A stretch of 64,000 bases of DNA from Pseudoalteromonas luteoviolacea NCIMB 1942 (lineage in GTDB: Bacteria; Pseudomonadota; Gammaproteobacteria; Enterobacterales; Alteromonadaceae). Shown here one piece after another: positions 8,000 to 17,079 of this stretch. The notes under the pieces are model-generated. The model was not told where the DNA came from, did no database searches, and was given only the letters and a program-made list of their open reading frames with translations. Within the stretch, counting starts at the first letter, position 1. Each line of letters begins with the position of its first letter. A program made the translations under genes and the position numbers. Location: assembly GCF_001625595.1 (NCBI RefSeq), contig NZ_AUXT01000188.1:1-64000 (forward strand), read 5' to 3'.

Positions 8000-9250
8000 T
8001 TAAATTTTGTTCAGGGCGTTTGCAAATGCGTCATATAAATGAACTAACTGTTGTTCAGATAAAAATGCACACGGCGTCAACCTAACTGTTGATGCGTTGC
8101 TAAGAGAGTGGCTGGTTAAAACGTGCTGACTCAGCAGTGACAATGTCAGTTGACCAGCTCTAGATGGTGTTTGAACATCAATTCCAATTAATAGCCCTTC
8201 TGCGCGAATAATGATTTGATCTTGGTGTGATTGGTTATATGTGGTGACAATTTGATTTAACCGAGCTGCAATCTGATCACCCAACACCTTAGCGCGCGCT
8301 GCGACTTGTTCATTTACAAGTACATCAATGGTGGCTTCGGCCGCAGCGAGGGCGATGGGTGAACCGCCAAATGTGCTAGAGTGCAGCATAAAGTCTTGAT
8401 TTAGCGGTGCAAAAGCAGCTTCGGTGGCAACAACAGCAGCACAAGGCACTACACCACCACTTAAGCCTTTCCCGACTAACATTACATCTGGTGTTATAGC
8501 AAACTTATCTATCGCCCACATCGAACCTGTTCGAGCTAGTCCAGATTGGATCTCATCACAAATAAATATCCCTTTCGATTGCGTGCAAAGTGACTTGGCT
8601 TTATGCAAAAATTCATAACCGAGAGTGTAAACACCCCCTTCTCCTTGCACGGGCTCCGCGATGAAAGCCACTTTACCACCACATTTTTTAAAGGCTGCTT
8701 CAAGTGCACTTAAATTATCTCTTTCGACAAATTCAACATTGCTAAAAAGCGGCATAAATGGGGCTCTAAATTCATCTCGATGCGTCACAGACAAAGCGCC
8801 CAAAGACTTACCGTGATAACTGCCTGTCACCGCGATGATATGTTCACAGCCGTTTGCTCGGGCCAATTTCAAAGCAAGCTCCGTTGACTCAGCCCCTGAA
8901 TTGGTAAAAAAGGCATACTCTAGCGTTTTAGGGCAAATATCCACGAGTTTTTTACTTGCACTGGCAAGTACAGGATTGACCAAAGTGCGTGAACTCATAG
9001 GCATACAATCAACTTGTGCCTTCACAGCCGCCACAACTCTGGGGTGGCGGTGACCCAAAATGAATACCCCAAAACCGCCAAAATCTAAATAGGCTTGACC
9101 GTTTTCGTCAATAATTTCAGCGCCTTTTGCACTGTGCTCAATTGGCAAGTTCATTAAGCTAGAAAGCCTTGCCTTAGACCGATTGCTATGCGCTTTTAGT
9201 ACTTCCAACGTTTCTGCTCGCACGTTAACTCTCTCCATCAAGCGTTGCAA
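8000..9250 (-). CDS. Class III PLP-dependent aminotransferase
   Basis: A 416-aa fold-type I aminotransferase of the ornithine/GABA/DAPA class, which moves an amino group onto an aldehyde or ketone. Visible signatures are the phosphate-binding SGAES (118-122), SYHGKSLGA (144-152), ICDEIQSGLARTG with Asp232 and Glu233, and the PLP lysine in MLVGKGLSGG (Lys261). The start overlaps the upstream reductase by 26 bp; a second ATG at 9238 gives a 14-bp overlap and is equally possible. Paired with a thioester-reductase-like gene it most simply aminates the aldehyde that enzyme could release. Substrate length and identity cannot be read from the sequence. Confidence 0.85.
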   Translation of the reverse strand: MQRLMERVNVRAETLEVLKAHSNRSKARLSSLMNLPIEHSAKGAEIIDENGQAYLDFGGFGVFILGHRHPRVVAAVKAQVDCMPMSSRTLVNPVLASASKKLVDICPKTLEYAFFTNSGAESTELALKLARANGCEHIIAVTGSYHGKSLGALSVTHRDEFRAPFMPLFSNVEFVERDNLSALEAAFKKCGGKVAFIAEPVQGEGGVYTLGYEFLHKAKSLCTQSKGIFICDEIQSGLARTGSMWAIDKFAITPDVMLVGKGLSGGVVPCAAVVATEAAFAPLNQDFMLHSSTFGGSPIALAAAEATIDVLVNEQVAARAKVLGDQIAARLNQIVTTYNQSHQDQIIIRAEGLLIGIDVQTPSRAGQLTLSLLSQHVLTSHSLSNASTVRLTPCAFLSEQQLVHLYDAFANALNKI

Positions 9251-10238
9251 TTAGCGGGTGTTGATGGTCATAAGCAACCAGATTTTTCGCTAAAGTATGG
9301 CGAATATCATAATGGTAACTTTCACCTGCTACTTCAGCTAAGGTGCTAATGTCTGATTGAAAACCTTCTGACATATCAAGGTATTTAAGATAAATAGAAG
9401 TTTCTTCAAACATGCGTTTAAAACGTTTGGGTAACGCAGGCATAAAGACTGGCTTAACAAGCCTTTCAAAGGTCGTTGGGCTCATTAATTTGGGCGCTTT
9501 AAAGCCTATTTGATAAAGGGATTGCAACTCCTCATCTTCGCCTAATGTTAATAAGTCACCTAGTGTTTTTGCCAACCCCCCAGCAGTTAACCAAAACTCG
9601 CCTTTTAGGTTCTTATCCACGACAGTTAAAATGCATTTTGCGACAATATCTCGTGGAATTACATCCACAAGGGTATTGGCGTCTCCAGGTACAATTGGTA
9701 TTACTTCTTTCGTTGCCAGTTTTAGCATATTGTGGATCCCTTGCTTTTTCGGCATTAATCCAGCGACACTATCACCGATAATAACCGAAGGGCGGATCAC
9801 CGTTACGTTGTCACTAAGACACGCTTCGGCTTCGCGTTTACTCTGCTCATAATTGTTAAAATCATGGCCGTTACGCCCTTTCACAAATGCTGTGCTGATA
9901 TGAATTAACGGCACATTGAGCTGCTCAGATAAATTAATGGCGTGCTTTAAACCAGCTACATTAATCTCTGCAAGTACTTGCGGGTCAGCGGTAAAGTCCG
10001 TCAGTGCAGCACTGTGTACAATGCACTGAATGTCCTTTAACTCTTCTATTTGACCTGTGCTTAACCCAAACTTTTCTTTACGAATATCGCCTTGAATTTG
10101 ACGACTCACTCCAACTGGTAACTCTTTGAAAGATCGTTGATTAACTAGAATAACAATCTCATCATTGGGTGATAAAAGCTCTATCATCGAGAGCCCCACG
10201 ACTCCAGTCGCGCCAGTCAATAAAAATCTACGAGACAT
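9225..10238 (-). CDS. Extended SDR / thioester-reductase-like protein
   Basis: A 337-aa NAD(P)-binding protein. The Rossmann motif GATGVVG (residues 9-15), the HISTAF stretch (Ser115) and catalytic Tyr130-x3-Lys134 (NYEQSK) are all present. The overall sequence resembles the male-sterility/thioester-reductase branch, which reduces acyl-CoA, acyl-ACP or peptidyl thioesters to aldehydes, rather than sugar epimerases. It is the first gene of the operon, with ribosome site AAGGAGTAATT before ATG, and a Fur box 70 bp upstream. No carrier protein or ligase is encoded alongside, so the thioester would come from elsewhere. Confidence 0.78.
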   Translation of the reverse strand: MSRRFLLTGATGVVGLSMIELLSPNDEIVILVNQRSFKELPVGVSRQIQGDIRKEKFGLSTGQIEELKDIQCIVHSAALTDFTADPQVLAEINVAGLKHAINLSEQLNVPLIHISTAFVKGRNGHDFNNYEQSKREAEACLSDNVTVIRPSVIIGDSVAGLMPKKQGIHNMLKLATKEVIPIVPGDANTLVDVIPRDIVAKCILTVVDKNLKGEFWLTAGGLAKTLGDLLTLGEDEELQSLYQIGFKAPKLMSPTTFERLVKPVFMPALPKRFKRMFEETSIYLKYLDMSEGFQSDISTLAEVAGESYHYDIRHTLAKNLVAYDHQHPLIATLDGES

Positions 10239-10307
10239 AATTACTCCTTAATCATTAAACGTATAAGCGTCACTTAACATACCAAAAGTACCCTATACAG
10301 GTAATAA

Positions 10308-10322
10308 TGATAATGATTTTCA
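10308..10322. promoter_or_regulatory. Fur box upstream of the biosynthetic operon
   Basis: TGATAATGATTTTCA matches the 7-1-7 Fur consensus TGATAATnATTATCA at 13 of 14 informative positions. It lies 70 bp before the ATG of the first gene. It predicts repression by iron and expression under iron limitation. Confidence 0.7.
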
Positions 10323-10516
10323 CTTTTATATCAAACAAATAATTTACTAAATTTTAACCTTGGTAATTCGTTTAATATCAATGCAGTAAATTGGGTGTAA
10401 ACTTTTACCTAAACGTTGTAATAACAAAAAGTGCAAACTTTATGTACGAGGGAGAAAAATAAGATGGGAATTTTCAACAACGCAAATCGGTTACTGAATA
10501 TCAATGTAACGCTAAA

Positions 10517-10549
10517 AGTGGACCAAATACTGCGTTATCAAGGTCCACT
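10517..10549 (-). terminator. Terminator of the M6 protease gene
   Basis: On the minus strand an 8-bp perfect stem AGTGGACC / GGTCCACT with a 17-nt loop is followed by TTTT. It sits 26 bp after the protease stop. The rest of 10323-10516 is AT-rich with no recognisable gene. Confidence 0.6.
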
Positions 10550-10574
10550 ATTTGATTGTGAGCTTTCTGTCTGG

Positions 10575-12461
10575 TTACTTGTTCACAACTAAAGTGTAAT
10601 CACCAGCACCAGAATATGAATAAACTACGATGCGATAGTAGCCACTTGTTGCGCTATATGAAATCGACTCTACAGATGTTGGAGTCTCAGAAATAGCGAC
10701 TTGCTGCCAAGCACCTCCTTGCCAGCGTTCAAGTTTTAGATCAAAATCGGCTGAACTTGGGCCAGTGAGATCTAATTTGAGCTGACCACCGGTATACTGA
10801 AACCAGCTACCGTTAGGCTCAATTTTCTGCGCGCTGCTTGACAACGTCCCTTTATACACATCACCTTTTGGTGGTTCAACTACGGAGGAATCAAGGTCAA
10901 AATATATCGTTTTGGCAGGGTCTGAAATGCCAGAAACCGATAAACCAGAATCACTGCCATTCCACCAAAGTGCATTAGTACCTCGAGAAGACAGTGTATT
11001 CGGTAACACACTGCTAAACTCCCCGTTTACACCGTATAGATCTGTGCTATCTCCGCGGTTACGATCATTTTCTGGATCGCGATTGCCATCAGCATGTTCC
11101 ATTTGAATATAGGGGTACCACTCATTTGAGTTATTGCCTCGGCTATCAACGTGCCAAATCGCTAAGCCTTGGCCTGGCTGCTCTGAGTTTTGTCCAGATT
11201 TATGAATCGTCTCAATGTAAAAGGCTTCGTTACTATTGCTTGGGTTTGACCATTTGTATGATGTATGAGTACCGGATGTATGACTCAATCGGCCGGTAGG
11301 TGCATTTGAATTAACCGCGGGGTTAAGTTCAATAACCGTATCCCAACCAGCGATCGCTCTAAAATGTGCAACAGGCGGCGTGGGTCGATATTTGTTGGTT
11401 GTACCAATCGCACCAAAACCCATAACGCCATAACTTGCAACAGATCCTTCTGAGCTGCCATCATAGTCATACAAATCAGGCCAGTTTGTTATCAAGTGTC
11501 CCGACTCATGAACAAAAGTACCGATAGATAAACTCGCGCGCATATCAGTGATCTGATATCGGTCAGTACATACGCCATCAGCACAAAACCTTGGGCTCAA
11601 TCTAGCCATGTGCGGCCACAAGCCCTTAGACCAAGCGCTATCTGAGTTACCCGCGTAGAATATGTTAAGACCACGAATTTGACCGCTGCTATTTGTTGTG
11701 AGTGCTGAAAAGTTAAAGCCCTGTTGATACTCAAGCCAATCCAGTGCTTCTTTTATAAGCTCTTGAGAGCGCACAGTAGAACTTAAACTCGAATCCGCAT
11801 AGTACGCTTTGTTTTTCTTAGCCGTGTAATATGCCGTCACCGTATTTGTATAATCTAGTTTCTCACCTGAGACCTCTAAAAAGTAGCCTCTGACAGACTG
11901 CGCATTACCAAACTCGGTATAAGTCCTGTCATTTAAAAAGCGCTCTACTTGAGATTTGGTAATTGTGCCGCGCTCATCTGGGAAGTCGATAATTATCGTC
12001 AGCCCCTTTACTTCACCGCTAATTTGCGTATTCACCGAACTTGTCTGCGTACGTGTCATTAGTGGACTTTCTATGGTGGGCATCAATTCTTGCTGTTTTT
12101 GTAAAACAAGGGATTGGATCGCTTGCTTTGACAGGCCTTGCTGCTTGATCAAAGCAGAGCTGACGGTATTTGCGTGTATGGCGTTTAGCTCTGAAGCAAG
12201 CTCACCTGTTGACACAAGGTGGGTACCATCACCACTTACTTTCGCATAAGCCATCCCTTTCAGCTTTGTATCAAACACCAATAACGCGCCTGACTTTGTT
12301 TTTTGTTCAGCATAATATGTATTACCGTTCAAATATACCGAGAGCACTTCACCGTTAGGCTGAGTGAACTGATACGCTTCATTTTGATACGGAATTGCAG
12401 CCTGTGAAAGCATAGGAATGGTCAGCGAAGAAACCGCCAACATTGACTTTATTAACTTCAT
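10575..12461 (-). CDS. Secreted M6-family metalloprotease with PPC domain
   Basis: A 628-aa exoprotease. It has a signal peptide (residues 1-21, cleavage near SQA-A), a propeptide to about 145, then an M6 catalytic domain of the immune-inhibitor-A type with zinc motif HESGH (His318, Glu319, His322) followed by NWPDLYDYD. Further conserved blocks are YGVMGFGAIG and GLAIWHVD. Residues about 535-628 form a pre-peptidase C-terminal beta-sandwich (YKGTLSSSAQKIEPNGSWF ... YRIVVYSYSGAGDYTL), which is usually removed after secretion. It likely degrades extracellular protein. A 75-bp gap separates it from the upstream TPR gene in the same orientation. Confidence 0.88.
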   Translation of the reverse strand: MKLIKSMLAVSSLTIPMLSQAAIPYQNEAYQFTQPNGEVLSVYLNGNTYYAEQKTKSGALLVFDTKLKGMAYAKVSGDGTHLVSTGELASELNAIHANTVSSALIKQQGLSKQAIQSLVLQKQQELMPTIESPLMTRTQTSSVNTQISGEVKGLTIIIDFPDERGTITKSQVERFLNDRTYTEFGNAQSVRGYFLEVSGEKLDYTNTVTAYYTAKKNKAYYADSSLSSTVRSQELIKEALDWLEYQQGFNFSALTTNSSGQIRGLNIFYAGNSDSAWSKGLWPHMARLSPRFCADGVCTDRYQITDMRASLSIGTFVHESGHLITNWPDLYDYDGSSEGSVASYGVMGFGAIGTTNKYRPTPPVAHFRAIAGWDTVIELNPAVNSNAPTGRLSHTSGTHTSYKWSNPSNSNEAFYIETIHKSGQNSEQPGQGLAIWHVDSRGNNSNEWYPYIQMEHADGNRDPENDRNRGDSTDLYGVNGEFSSVLPNTLSSRGTNALWWNGSDSGLSVSGISDPAKTIYFDLDSSVVEPPKGDVYKGTLSSSAQKIEPNGSWFQYTGGQLKLDLTGPSSADFDLKLERWQGGAWQQVAISETPTSVESISYSATSGYYRIVVYSYSGAGDYTLVVNK

Positions 12462-12535
12462 TATAGTTTCCTTTACAAGTTTTCCTGATACGGAAACTAA
12501 AGTATTGACTTTTATTTAACCAAATACAAATAAAT

Positions 12536-13582
12536 TTAATAATCTGAAAAATACTTTTTCGCTACTGAATTATGGGAACACCATTTACTCAGCTCTACTC
12601 TCACCCCTGTTGGATTTTCTATATCTTTGATATTTGGTGTTTTCTTAAGCTGTTCTTGTAACGCTTGTTGAAGCTGCTGGCTTTTGTACAGCTTTGTATA
12701 TAATTCTAAAGATGGCCCCAATTCACTCTTTAGCAACAATGGTATAGAATCAATTAATTGACTTAATGTTTCGCTAGAAGGTTGAGTGCCGTGTTGTACA
12801 AAGTCGAACAGTAATTGCTGCCACATGAAAAACGCATTAAATACAGGCTGATTGCTCGCCTTAATTTCCAGCGCTACGGAGCTTTTATACCTTGTAAAGC
12901 TTTGCCAATCTCCCAAAAATATTTGAGTGTTGAGCAAGTTAATCCCCGTACCAGCGGCATAGACCGACTGACCAACCTCTGAATGATATCTAAATGCACG
13001 CCTATACATTAATTGTGCGTTGCGATATTTTTTTTGATCAAAGAAAATATTACCAAGGTTGTTTTTGATGTTTGCAATGATTTCTCTGTCATCAGCTAAT
13101 AGCAAAGACTCCTTTAGAATTTTACTCGCTTTTGGAAGTTGATCACTATATCGATAAACAACAGCCATATTGTTTGCAACTCTTGCGAATTCTTTAGGAT
13201 CAGTAGCGTAAGAAATTGCACACTCATTTAGCAATTCAGCGTGCTTATAATCATGAATACGTCGGTGATAAATCGCAAGTGAGCTGACTATATCAAGCTC
13301 ACCACCCTCAACCATATTCTGCCATGGCTTCGAGGCCAGCACAGTTAGAATGCCGTTAACAATTTCAGCATCTTGCACCCGCACCCCCGACTCCAAACCA
13401 ATACGATAAAGCTCGTATAAGCCCCGGCTCGGCTTTCTAGGTAGCCGCTCCTTGACGGAGTTGAACAACTCAGCAGCTTGAGACGGGTTTTTCCTGTTAA
13501 GCTCTTTAAGCTGGTTTAATGTTTTAAACATTTCACTTGGCGACAAAGCCACTGTGACTGATAACCAAATCGCTACTAGCAT
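12536..13582 (-). CDS. TPR-repeat protein of unknown function
   Basis: A 348-aa mostly helical protein. An N-terminal hydrophobic stretch (MLVAIWLSVTVALS) looks like a signal peptide or anchor. Tetratricopeptide-like helix pairs are seen at about residues 105-225, for example FARVANNMAVVYRYSDQLPK and IANIKNNLGNIFFDQKKYRN. No enzymatic motif is visible. It is 75 bp upstream of the M6 protease gene on the same strand and may share its transcript, but there is no evidence that the two proteins act together. Confidence 0.65.
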   Translation of the reverse strand: MLVAIWLSVTVALSPSEMFKTLNQLKELNRKNPSQAAELFNSVKERLPRKPSRGLYELYRIGLESGVRVQDAEIVNGILTVLASKPWQNMVEGGELDIVSSLAIYHRRIHDYKHAELLNECAISYATDPKEFARVANNMAVVYRYSDQLPKASKILKESLLLADDREIIANIKNNLGNIFFDQKKYRNAQLMYRRAFRYHSEVGQSVYAAGTGINLLNTQIFLGDWQSFTRYKSSVALEIKASNQPVFNAFFMWQQLLFDFVQHGTQPSSETLSQLIDSIPLLLKSELGPSLELYTKLYKSQQLQQALQEQLKKTPNIKDIENPTGVRVELSKWCSHNSVAKKYFSDY

Positions 13583-14002
13583 ATCGCTGAAATCTTTCTA
13601 ACGCCCGATTAAGCATGGTATATAAAGCCACTAATTCCAAGCTAATCAAAAGGGATTTTTATACTCGAAGTATTATCGCTAACAACTGCGCAATACTTTT
13701 GAGCGTCAACCCTCACACCACAAAGAAACATACAATTTGTTAACAAATAATGATATTCCTCTTCAATCTAAAGTTTCAGAACAAAATCAACGCACCTTTC
13801 AAAACCATAGTTTTCATACAATTAAAAACATCAATGTAAAAATTCTTTTTCAGGAACTAATAAAGGCTTAGATGTCGAAAATTTATATATTACTGTAAAT
13901 ATTAAAGTTTAAATATATAATATGAATAAAAACATAAAACAAACAAATTTGTATACATTTTAAACATTCAAATTACATGTTAAATTTTTTACCCCAAATA
14001 TG
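13583..14002. other. AT-rich intergenic region, nothing recognised
   Basis: About 420 bp of very AT-rich sequence lie upstream of the TPR gene and before the candidate sRNA promoter. No ORF with a ribosome site, repeat or hairpin of note was seen. Confidence 0.5.
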
Positions 14003-14031
14003 TTTACAAATAAAAAACATAAGTGTACGAT
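14003..14031 (+). promoter_or_regulatory. Sigma-70-like promoter of candidate sRNA
   Basis: TTTACA (14003-14008) and TACGAT (14026-14031) are separated by a 17-bp spacer. Transcription would begin near 14038. No protein gene follows for 260 bp, but a strong terminator does. Confidence 0.45.
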
Positions 14032-14037
14032 GATGTC

Positions 14038-14187
14038 GTTCCTTTGGAGACTACACTTAGTTTTAAGTGCCTCCTAGAACTCCCGAGAAGTAGAGCTTAC
14101 TGATAAGGATGTTGGTTTATTGGGTATTTCCTTGGCACAGATTGTTGCTTTTGGAGATTGGGCAGGCGTTTTGCCTGCCTTTTTTTT
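14038..14187 (+). ncRNA. Candidate small RNA of about 150 nt
   Basis: A promoter-like pair ends at 14031 and a textbook terminator (GGCAGGC at 14161-14167, GCCTGCC at 14173-14179, then a 9-T run) lies 150 bp on, with no credible ORF between. The segment is less AT-rich than its flanks. It contains three GGA motifs (TTGGAGAC, AAGGATG, TTGGAGAT), a feature of CsrA-binding RNAs but too few to name it. It does not match 6S, Spot 42, SRP or tmRNA as far as can be judged by eye. Confidence 0.42.
14161..14187 (+). terminator. Strong intrinsic terminator
   Basis: A 7-bp GC-rich stem GGCAGGC/GCCTGCC with a 5-nt loop followed directly by nine T residues. It lies 113 bp upstream of nudB, so it ends a transcript other than nudB; the best candidate is the RNA starting near 14038. 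Confidence 0.8.
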
Positions 14188-14299
14188 GTCTGTCGCTCAG
14201 CTTTTAATCTATTACTTTCCGAACTAATCAAAAAACCACGCGCTTTCGTACCAATTTGGTACACTATATTTGTATTCAAGAAACCATCAGGATTGGACT

Positions 14300-14728
14300 A
14301 TGCTACGCCAACCAGCTTCAGTGCTTGTTGTTATTTATAATGAAGAAAAACAATTCTTGTTATTGCAAAGAGAAGATGACAGTGAATTTTGGCAATCGGT
14401 AACGGGTGGAATAGATTGCGGTGAATTATCTATAGACACTGCTTACAGAGAGCTTAAGGAAGAAACAGGGATCGACGCCAAAGCACTGAAAATAGAAATC
14501 AAACAACATAACACCGAAAACCACTATGAAATTCGACCGCAGTGGCGACACAGGTATGTTGAAGGCGCAACTATAAATACTGAGCACGTTTTCAGTATAT
14601 GTGTACCTAGCCAAACTAAAATCCAGCTCTGCGCTGAAGAACACACTGACTTTATATGGTTAACTCAAAGTGAAGCAGCTAAGAAAGTGTGGTCAGAGAG
14701 TAATCGAAAAGAAATATTAGCCATATGA
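14300..14728 (+). CDS. nudB: Dihydroneopterin triphosphate diphosphatase (Nudix)
   Basis: A 142-aa Nudix hydrolase that removes pyrophosphate from dihydroneopterin triphosphate in folate synthesis. The Nudix box is visible as GGIDCGELSIDTAYRELKEE (about residues 38-57) followed by TG, and the opening RQPASVLVVIY plus FWQSVTGG closely follow E. coli NudB. RHRYVEGATINTEHVFSI matches the family's middle segment. ATG 14300 was chosen for its AGGA ribosome site; a TTG at 14270 would only add ten residues lying on a promoter-like TATATT. It appears monocistronic. Confidence 0.85.
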   Translation: MLRQPASVLVVIYNEEKQFLLLQREDDSEFWQSVTGGIDCGELSIDTAYRELKEETGIDAKALKIEIKQHNTENHYEIRPQWRHRYVEGATINTEHVFSICVPSQTKIQLCAEEHTDFIWLTQSEAAKKVWSESNRKEILAI

Positions 14729-14771
14729 TCAAGCATGCTAAGCGTGCTTTGCCACGCCCAGCAAGCACAGT

Positions 14772-15434
14772 TTAAATAGGTCTAAATAGTATAGTTTGCC
14801 AAGTTGTATGTTGGCGGCCCTGAGCATCAACCTCACTTTCTGTTATCTCTTCACAAACTAAATCAGCATTCTTTGCCATTTCAGTTAACTTAACCGCCTC
14901 AATATTGACCAATCCTCTTTTCTTTAACTCTGTACTGTCATTGCAGTGGCGCAATTTAACTATGAATAGGCTTTTTGGCTTAAGCAAATTCCGTATCGTC
15001 AACAGTGCCTGAATACTGGTATTCTCGTCTAAGAAGTTAAATACAGAACTTACCAAAATGACGTCAAACTGTTCGTAGTGTTTTTTTACTGTATACAAGC
15101 ATGGTAATTGGTCTCTATACCAATCAATTGATAAATCTCTTGTATAGGCCTGCCCAAGTCGATTTAAGGAGCTTACCGGTTCTACTGCTACTACCTTCGC
15201 TTGATGACCGTTTTCAGCAATAAACTTTGCATCTCGGCCTGCGCCTGCACCGATATCAAGGAAGGTCATTCCTTTGATAGATAGGAAAGGTTCTAAATGT
15301 GTTAGCCAATTCGCGTGTAAAGATTCAAAACAGTGAGACTGGTATATTTTTGCCAGCTCCAACGCATTGGTTTCATAATATTGCGTTGCCATAGTGCCAA
15401 TGCTTCCTTTTTTAGGTTTGCTCACTGTATTCAT
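14772..15434 (-). CDS. Class I SAM-dependent methyltransferase
   Basis: A 220-aa Rossmann methyltransferase. SAM-binding motif I is FLDIGAGAGRDAKFIAENG (about residues 58-76), the acidic end of strand 2 is VVAVEP (about 82-87), and motif IV-like FDVILVSSVFNFL follows at about 123-135. The N-terminal residues up to Met15 are poorly conserved in type, so translation may begin at that internal ATG. The substrate is unknown. It is convergent with nudB, the stop codons being 43 bp apart. Confidence 0.75.
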   Translation of the reverse strand: MNTVSKPKKGSIGTMATQYYETNALELAKIYQSHCFESLHANWLTHLEPFLSIKGMTFLDIGAGAGRDAKFIAENGHQAKVVAVEPVSSLNRLGQAYTRDLSIDWYRDQLPCLYTVKKHYEQFDVILVSSVFNFLDENTSIQALLTIRNLLKPKSLFIVKLRHCNDSTELKKRGLVNIEAVKLTEMAKNADLVCEEITESEVDAQGRQHTTWQTILFRPI

Positions 15435-15624
15435 GATAGGTAATTAGGATAACAAGAATATGACAGTTAAATATCCCAATTTCATGATGAACAACTCCAC
15501 CGATTATTAGCTATATTAATACAAATTACCCCCAACAACTGGTAATCCTAACCCAACTTCGTTCTACTTTTATACACGACGTGCTATGTTATGCACTCAG
15601 AAGAACTAAATGGAAGTTATTAAC

Positions 15625-16578
15625 ATGGACCCAGTATCCACTATTTTAGAGCTACTTTTTTCAGTAGAAGCCATAATATTAATCTTTGTGATCATCATTT
15701 TAAGAGGCTCAATTATATTTGTTCCTCAAAATAGAGCTTGGATAATTGAGCGATTTGGAAAATACCAGTCAACCAAAGAAGCAGGCCTTAACTTCATAAT
15801 CCCTTTTATCGATCGCGTGGCAGCAAATCGTAGTTTAAAAGAACAGGCTACAGATGTACCTTCTCAATCAGCGATTACTAGAGATAATATCTCTCTTGTA
15901 GTTGACGGTGTTTTATATTTCAGAGTGTTAGACCCATATAAAGCGACATATGGAGTCGATGACTATGTATTTGCGGTGACACAGCTTGCGCAAACAACCA
16001 TGAGAAGCGAGCTAGGTAAAATGGAGCTTGATAAAACCTTTGAAGAGAGGGACCTGCTCAACACCAACATCGTAGCGGCCATAAACGCGGCGTCAGATCC
16101 TTGGGGTATTCAAGTATTACGTTATGAGATTAAAGACATTGTACCGCCAAACTCTGTTATGGAGGCAATGGAAGCACAAATGAAAGCAGAGCGTGTTAAA
16201 CGTGCACAAATCCTTGAGTCCGAAGGTGATAGACAAGCAGCCATTAATGTCGCAGAAGGTAAAAAGCAAGCACAAGTATTAGCCGCAGAAGCAGAAAAAA
16301 CTGAACAAATTCTTAAAGCCGAGGGTGAAGCAAAGGCCATCATCGCGGTTGCGGAAGCACAGGCTGATGCACTTAAAAAGGTTGGTGAAGCCGCAAACAC
16401 AGACGAAGGTCAAAAAGCAATCCAACTTGACCTAGCCACAAAGGCCATTTCAGCAAAAGAAGCCATTGCAAAAGAGTCATCAGTCGTTTTGCTTCCTGAT
16501 AATGCCACAGATGCAAGCTCGCTGGTTGCACAAGGTATGTCTATCATTAACACTTTAAATAGCAAAAAAAGTAGCTAA
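15625..16578 (+). CDS. SPFH/band-7 membrane protein (stomatin-like, QmcA type)
   Basis: A 317-aa protein with one N-terminal membrane helix (residues 8-28), an SPFH domain (about 35-200: VPQNRAWIIERFGKY, VDGVLYFRVLDPYKATYGV, ELGKMELDKTFEERDLLN) and an Ala/Glu/Lys-rich coiled coil (about 195-270) used for oligomerisation. Such proteins form membrane microdomain scaffolds and act with NfeD partners and proteases. ATG 15625 has the better ribosome site (GGAAG 8 nt upstream); an in-frame ATG lies 15 bp earlier. The NfeD gene starts 2 bp after the stop. Confidence 0.9.
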   Translation: MDPVSTILELLFSVEAIILIFVIIILRGSIIFVPQNRAWIIERFGKYQSTKEAGLNFIIPFIDRVAANRSLKEQATDVPSQSAITRDNISLVVDGVLYFRVLDPYKATYGVDDYVFAVTQLAQTTMRSELGKMELDKTFEERDLLNTNIVAAINAASDPWGIQVLRYEIKDIVPPNSVMEAMEAQMKAERVKRAQILESEGDRQAAINVAEGKKQAQVLAAEAEKTEQILKAEGEAKAIIAVAEAQADALKKVGEAANTDEGQKAIQLDLATKAISAKEAIAKESSVVLLPDNATDASSLVAQGMSIINTLNSKKSS

Positions 16579-16580
16579 AT

Positions 16581-17036
16581 ATGGAGCTTTTATCTAGCAA
16601 CTTACCTCAAACGCTTATTGTCGTAGGTCTAATAGCGCTATGTGTCGAAGTCATAGTTTTGGGCTTTGCCACTTTTGTACTATTTTTCTTGGGTTTATCT
16701 TTAATTATTAGTGGCACATTCATGCACTTTGAGGTTTTTGAACCGACGTTACTAAATGCGCTTTGGATCAATGCCTTGATAACCACTTTATTGGCAGTAG
16801 TTTTGTGGAAGCCTTTAAAAAATATGCAAGAGCAACAAGAGTTAAAGTCAGTCAATAGCGATTTTGCCGACCTGCAGTTTGCACTAGAGCAAGACCTGAA
16901 TGCTGATAGCCAAGTTTACTACCAATACTCGGGTATTGAATGGCAAGTAAAAAGCAAATCAGACATTCCAAAAGGCACACTCGTCAAAGTGATTGAAAAG
17001 TCAGTAGGCGTACTATGGGTTGAAAAATCAGAGTAA
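16581..17036 (+). CDS. NfeD-family membrane protein
   Basis: A 151-aa partner of the stomatin-like protein. Two to three membrane helices occupy residues 10-75, followed by a soluble OB-fold domain (about 95-150: YYQYSGIEWQVKSKSDIPKG, VKVIEKSVGVLWVEK) typical of the short NfeD1b class. The gene pair is a standard operon for membrane quality control or lipid-domain organisation. Confidence 0.88.
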   Translation: MELLSSNLPQTLIVVGLIALCVEVIVLGFATFVLFFLGLSLIISGTFMHFEVFEPTLLNALWINALITTLLAVVLWKPLKNMQEQQELKSVNSDFADLQFALEQDLNADSQVYYQYSGIEWQVKSKSDIPKGTLVKVIEKSVGVLWVEKSE

Positions 17037-17079
17037 CGACCTCTTACAATAAATTATGACTGCGCTTGTGCAAAAAAAT

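Noticed and set aside
10464..10592. 42-codon plus-strand ORF (MGIFNNANRLLNINVTLKV...) with a GGGAGA ribosome-like site
   Set aside because: It overlaps the terminator and the last codons of the M6 protease gene on the other strand, shows no family features, and its spacing to GGGAG is long.
14097..14279. 60-codon minus-strand ORF across the sRNA terminator
   Set aside because: Antisense to a strong intrinsic terminator, with Lys/Gln-rich chance composition and no ribosome site.
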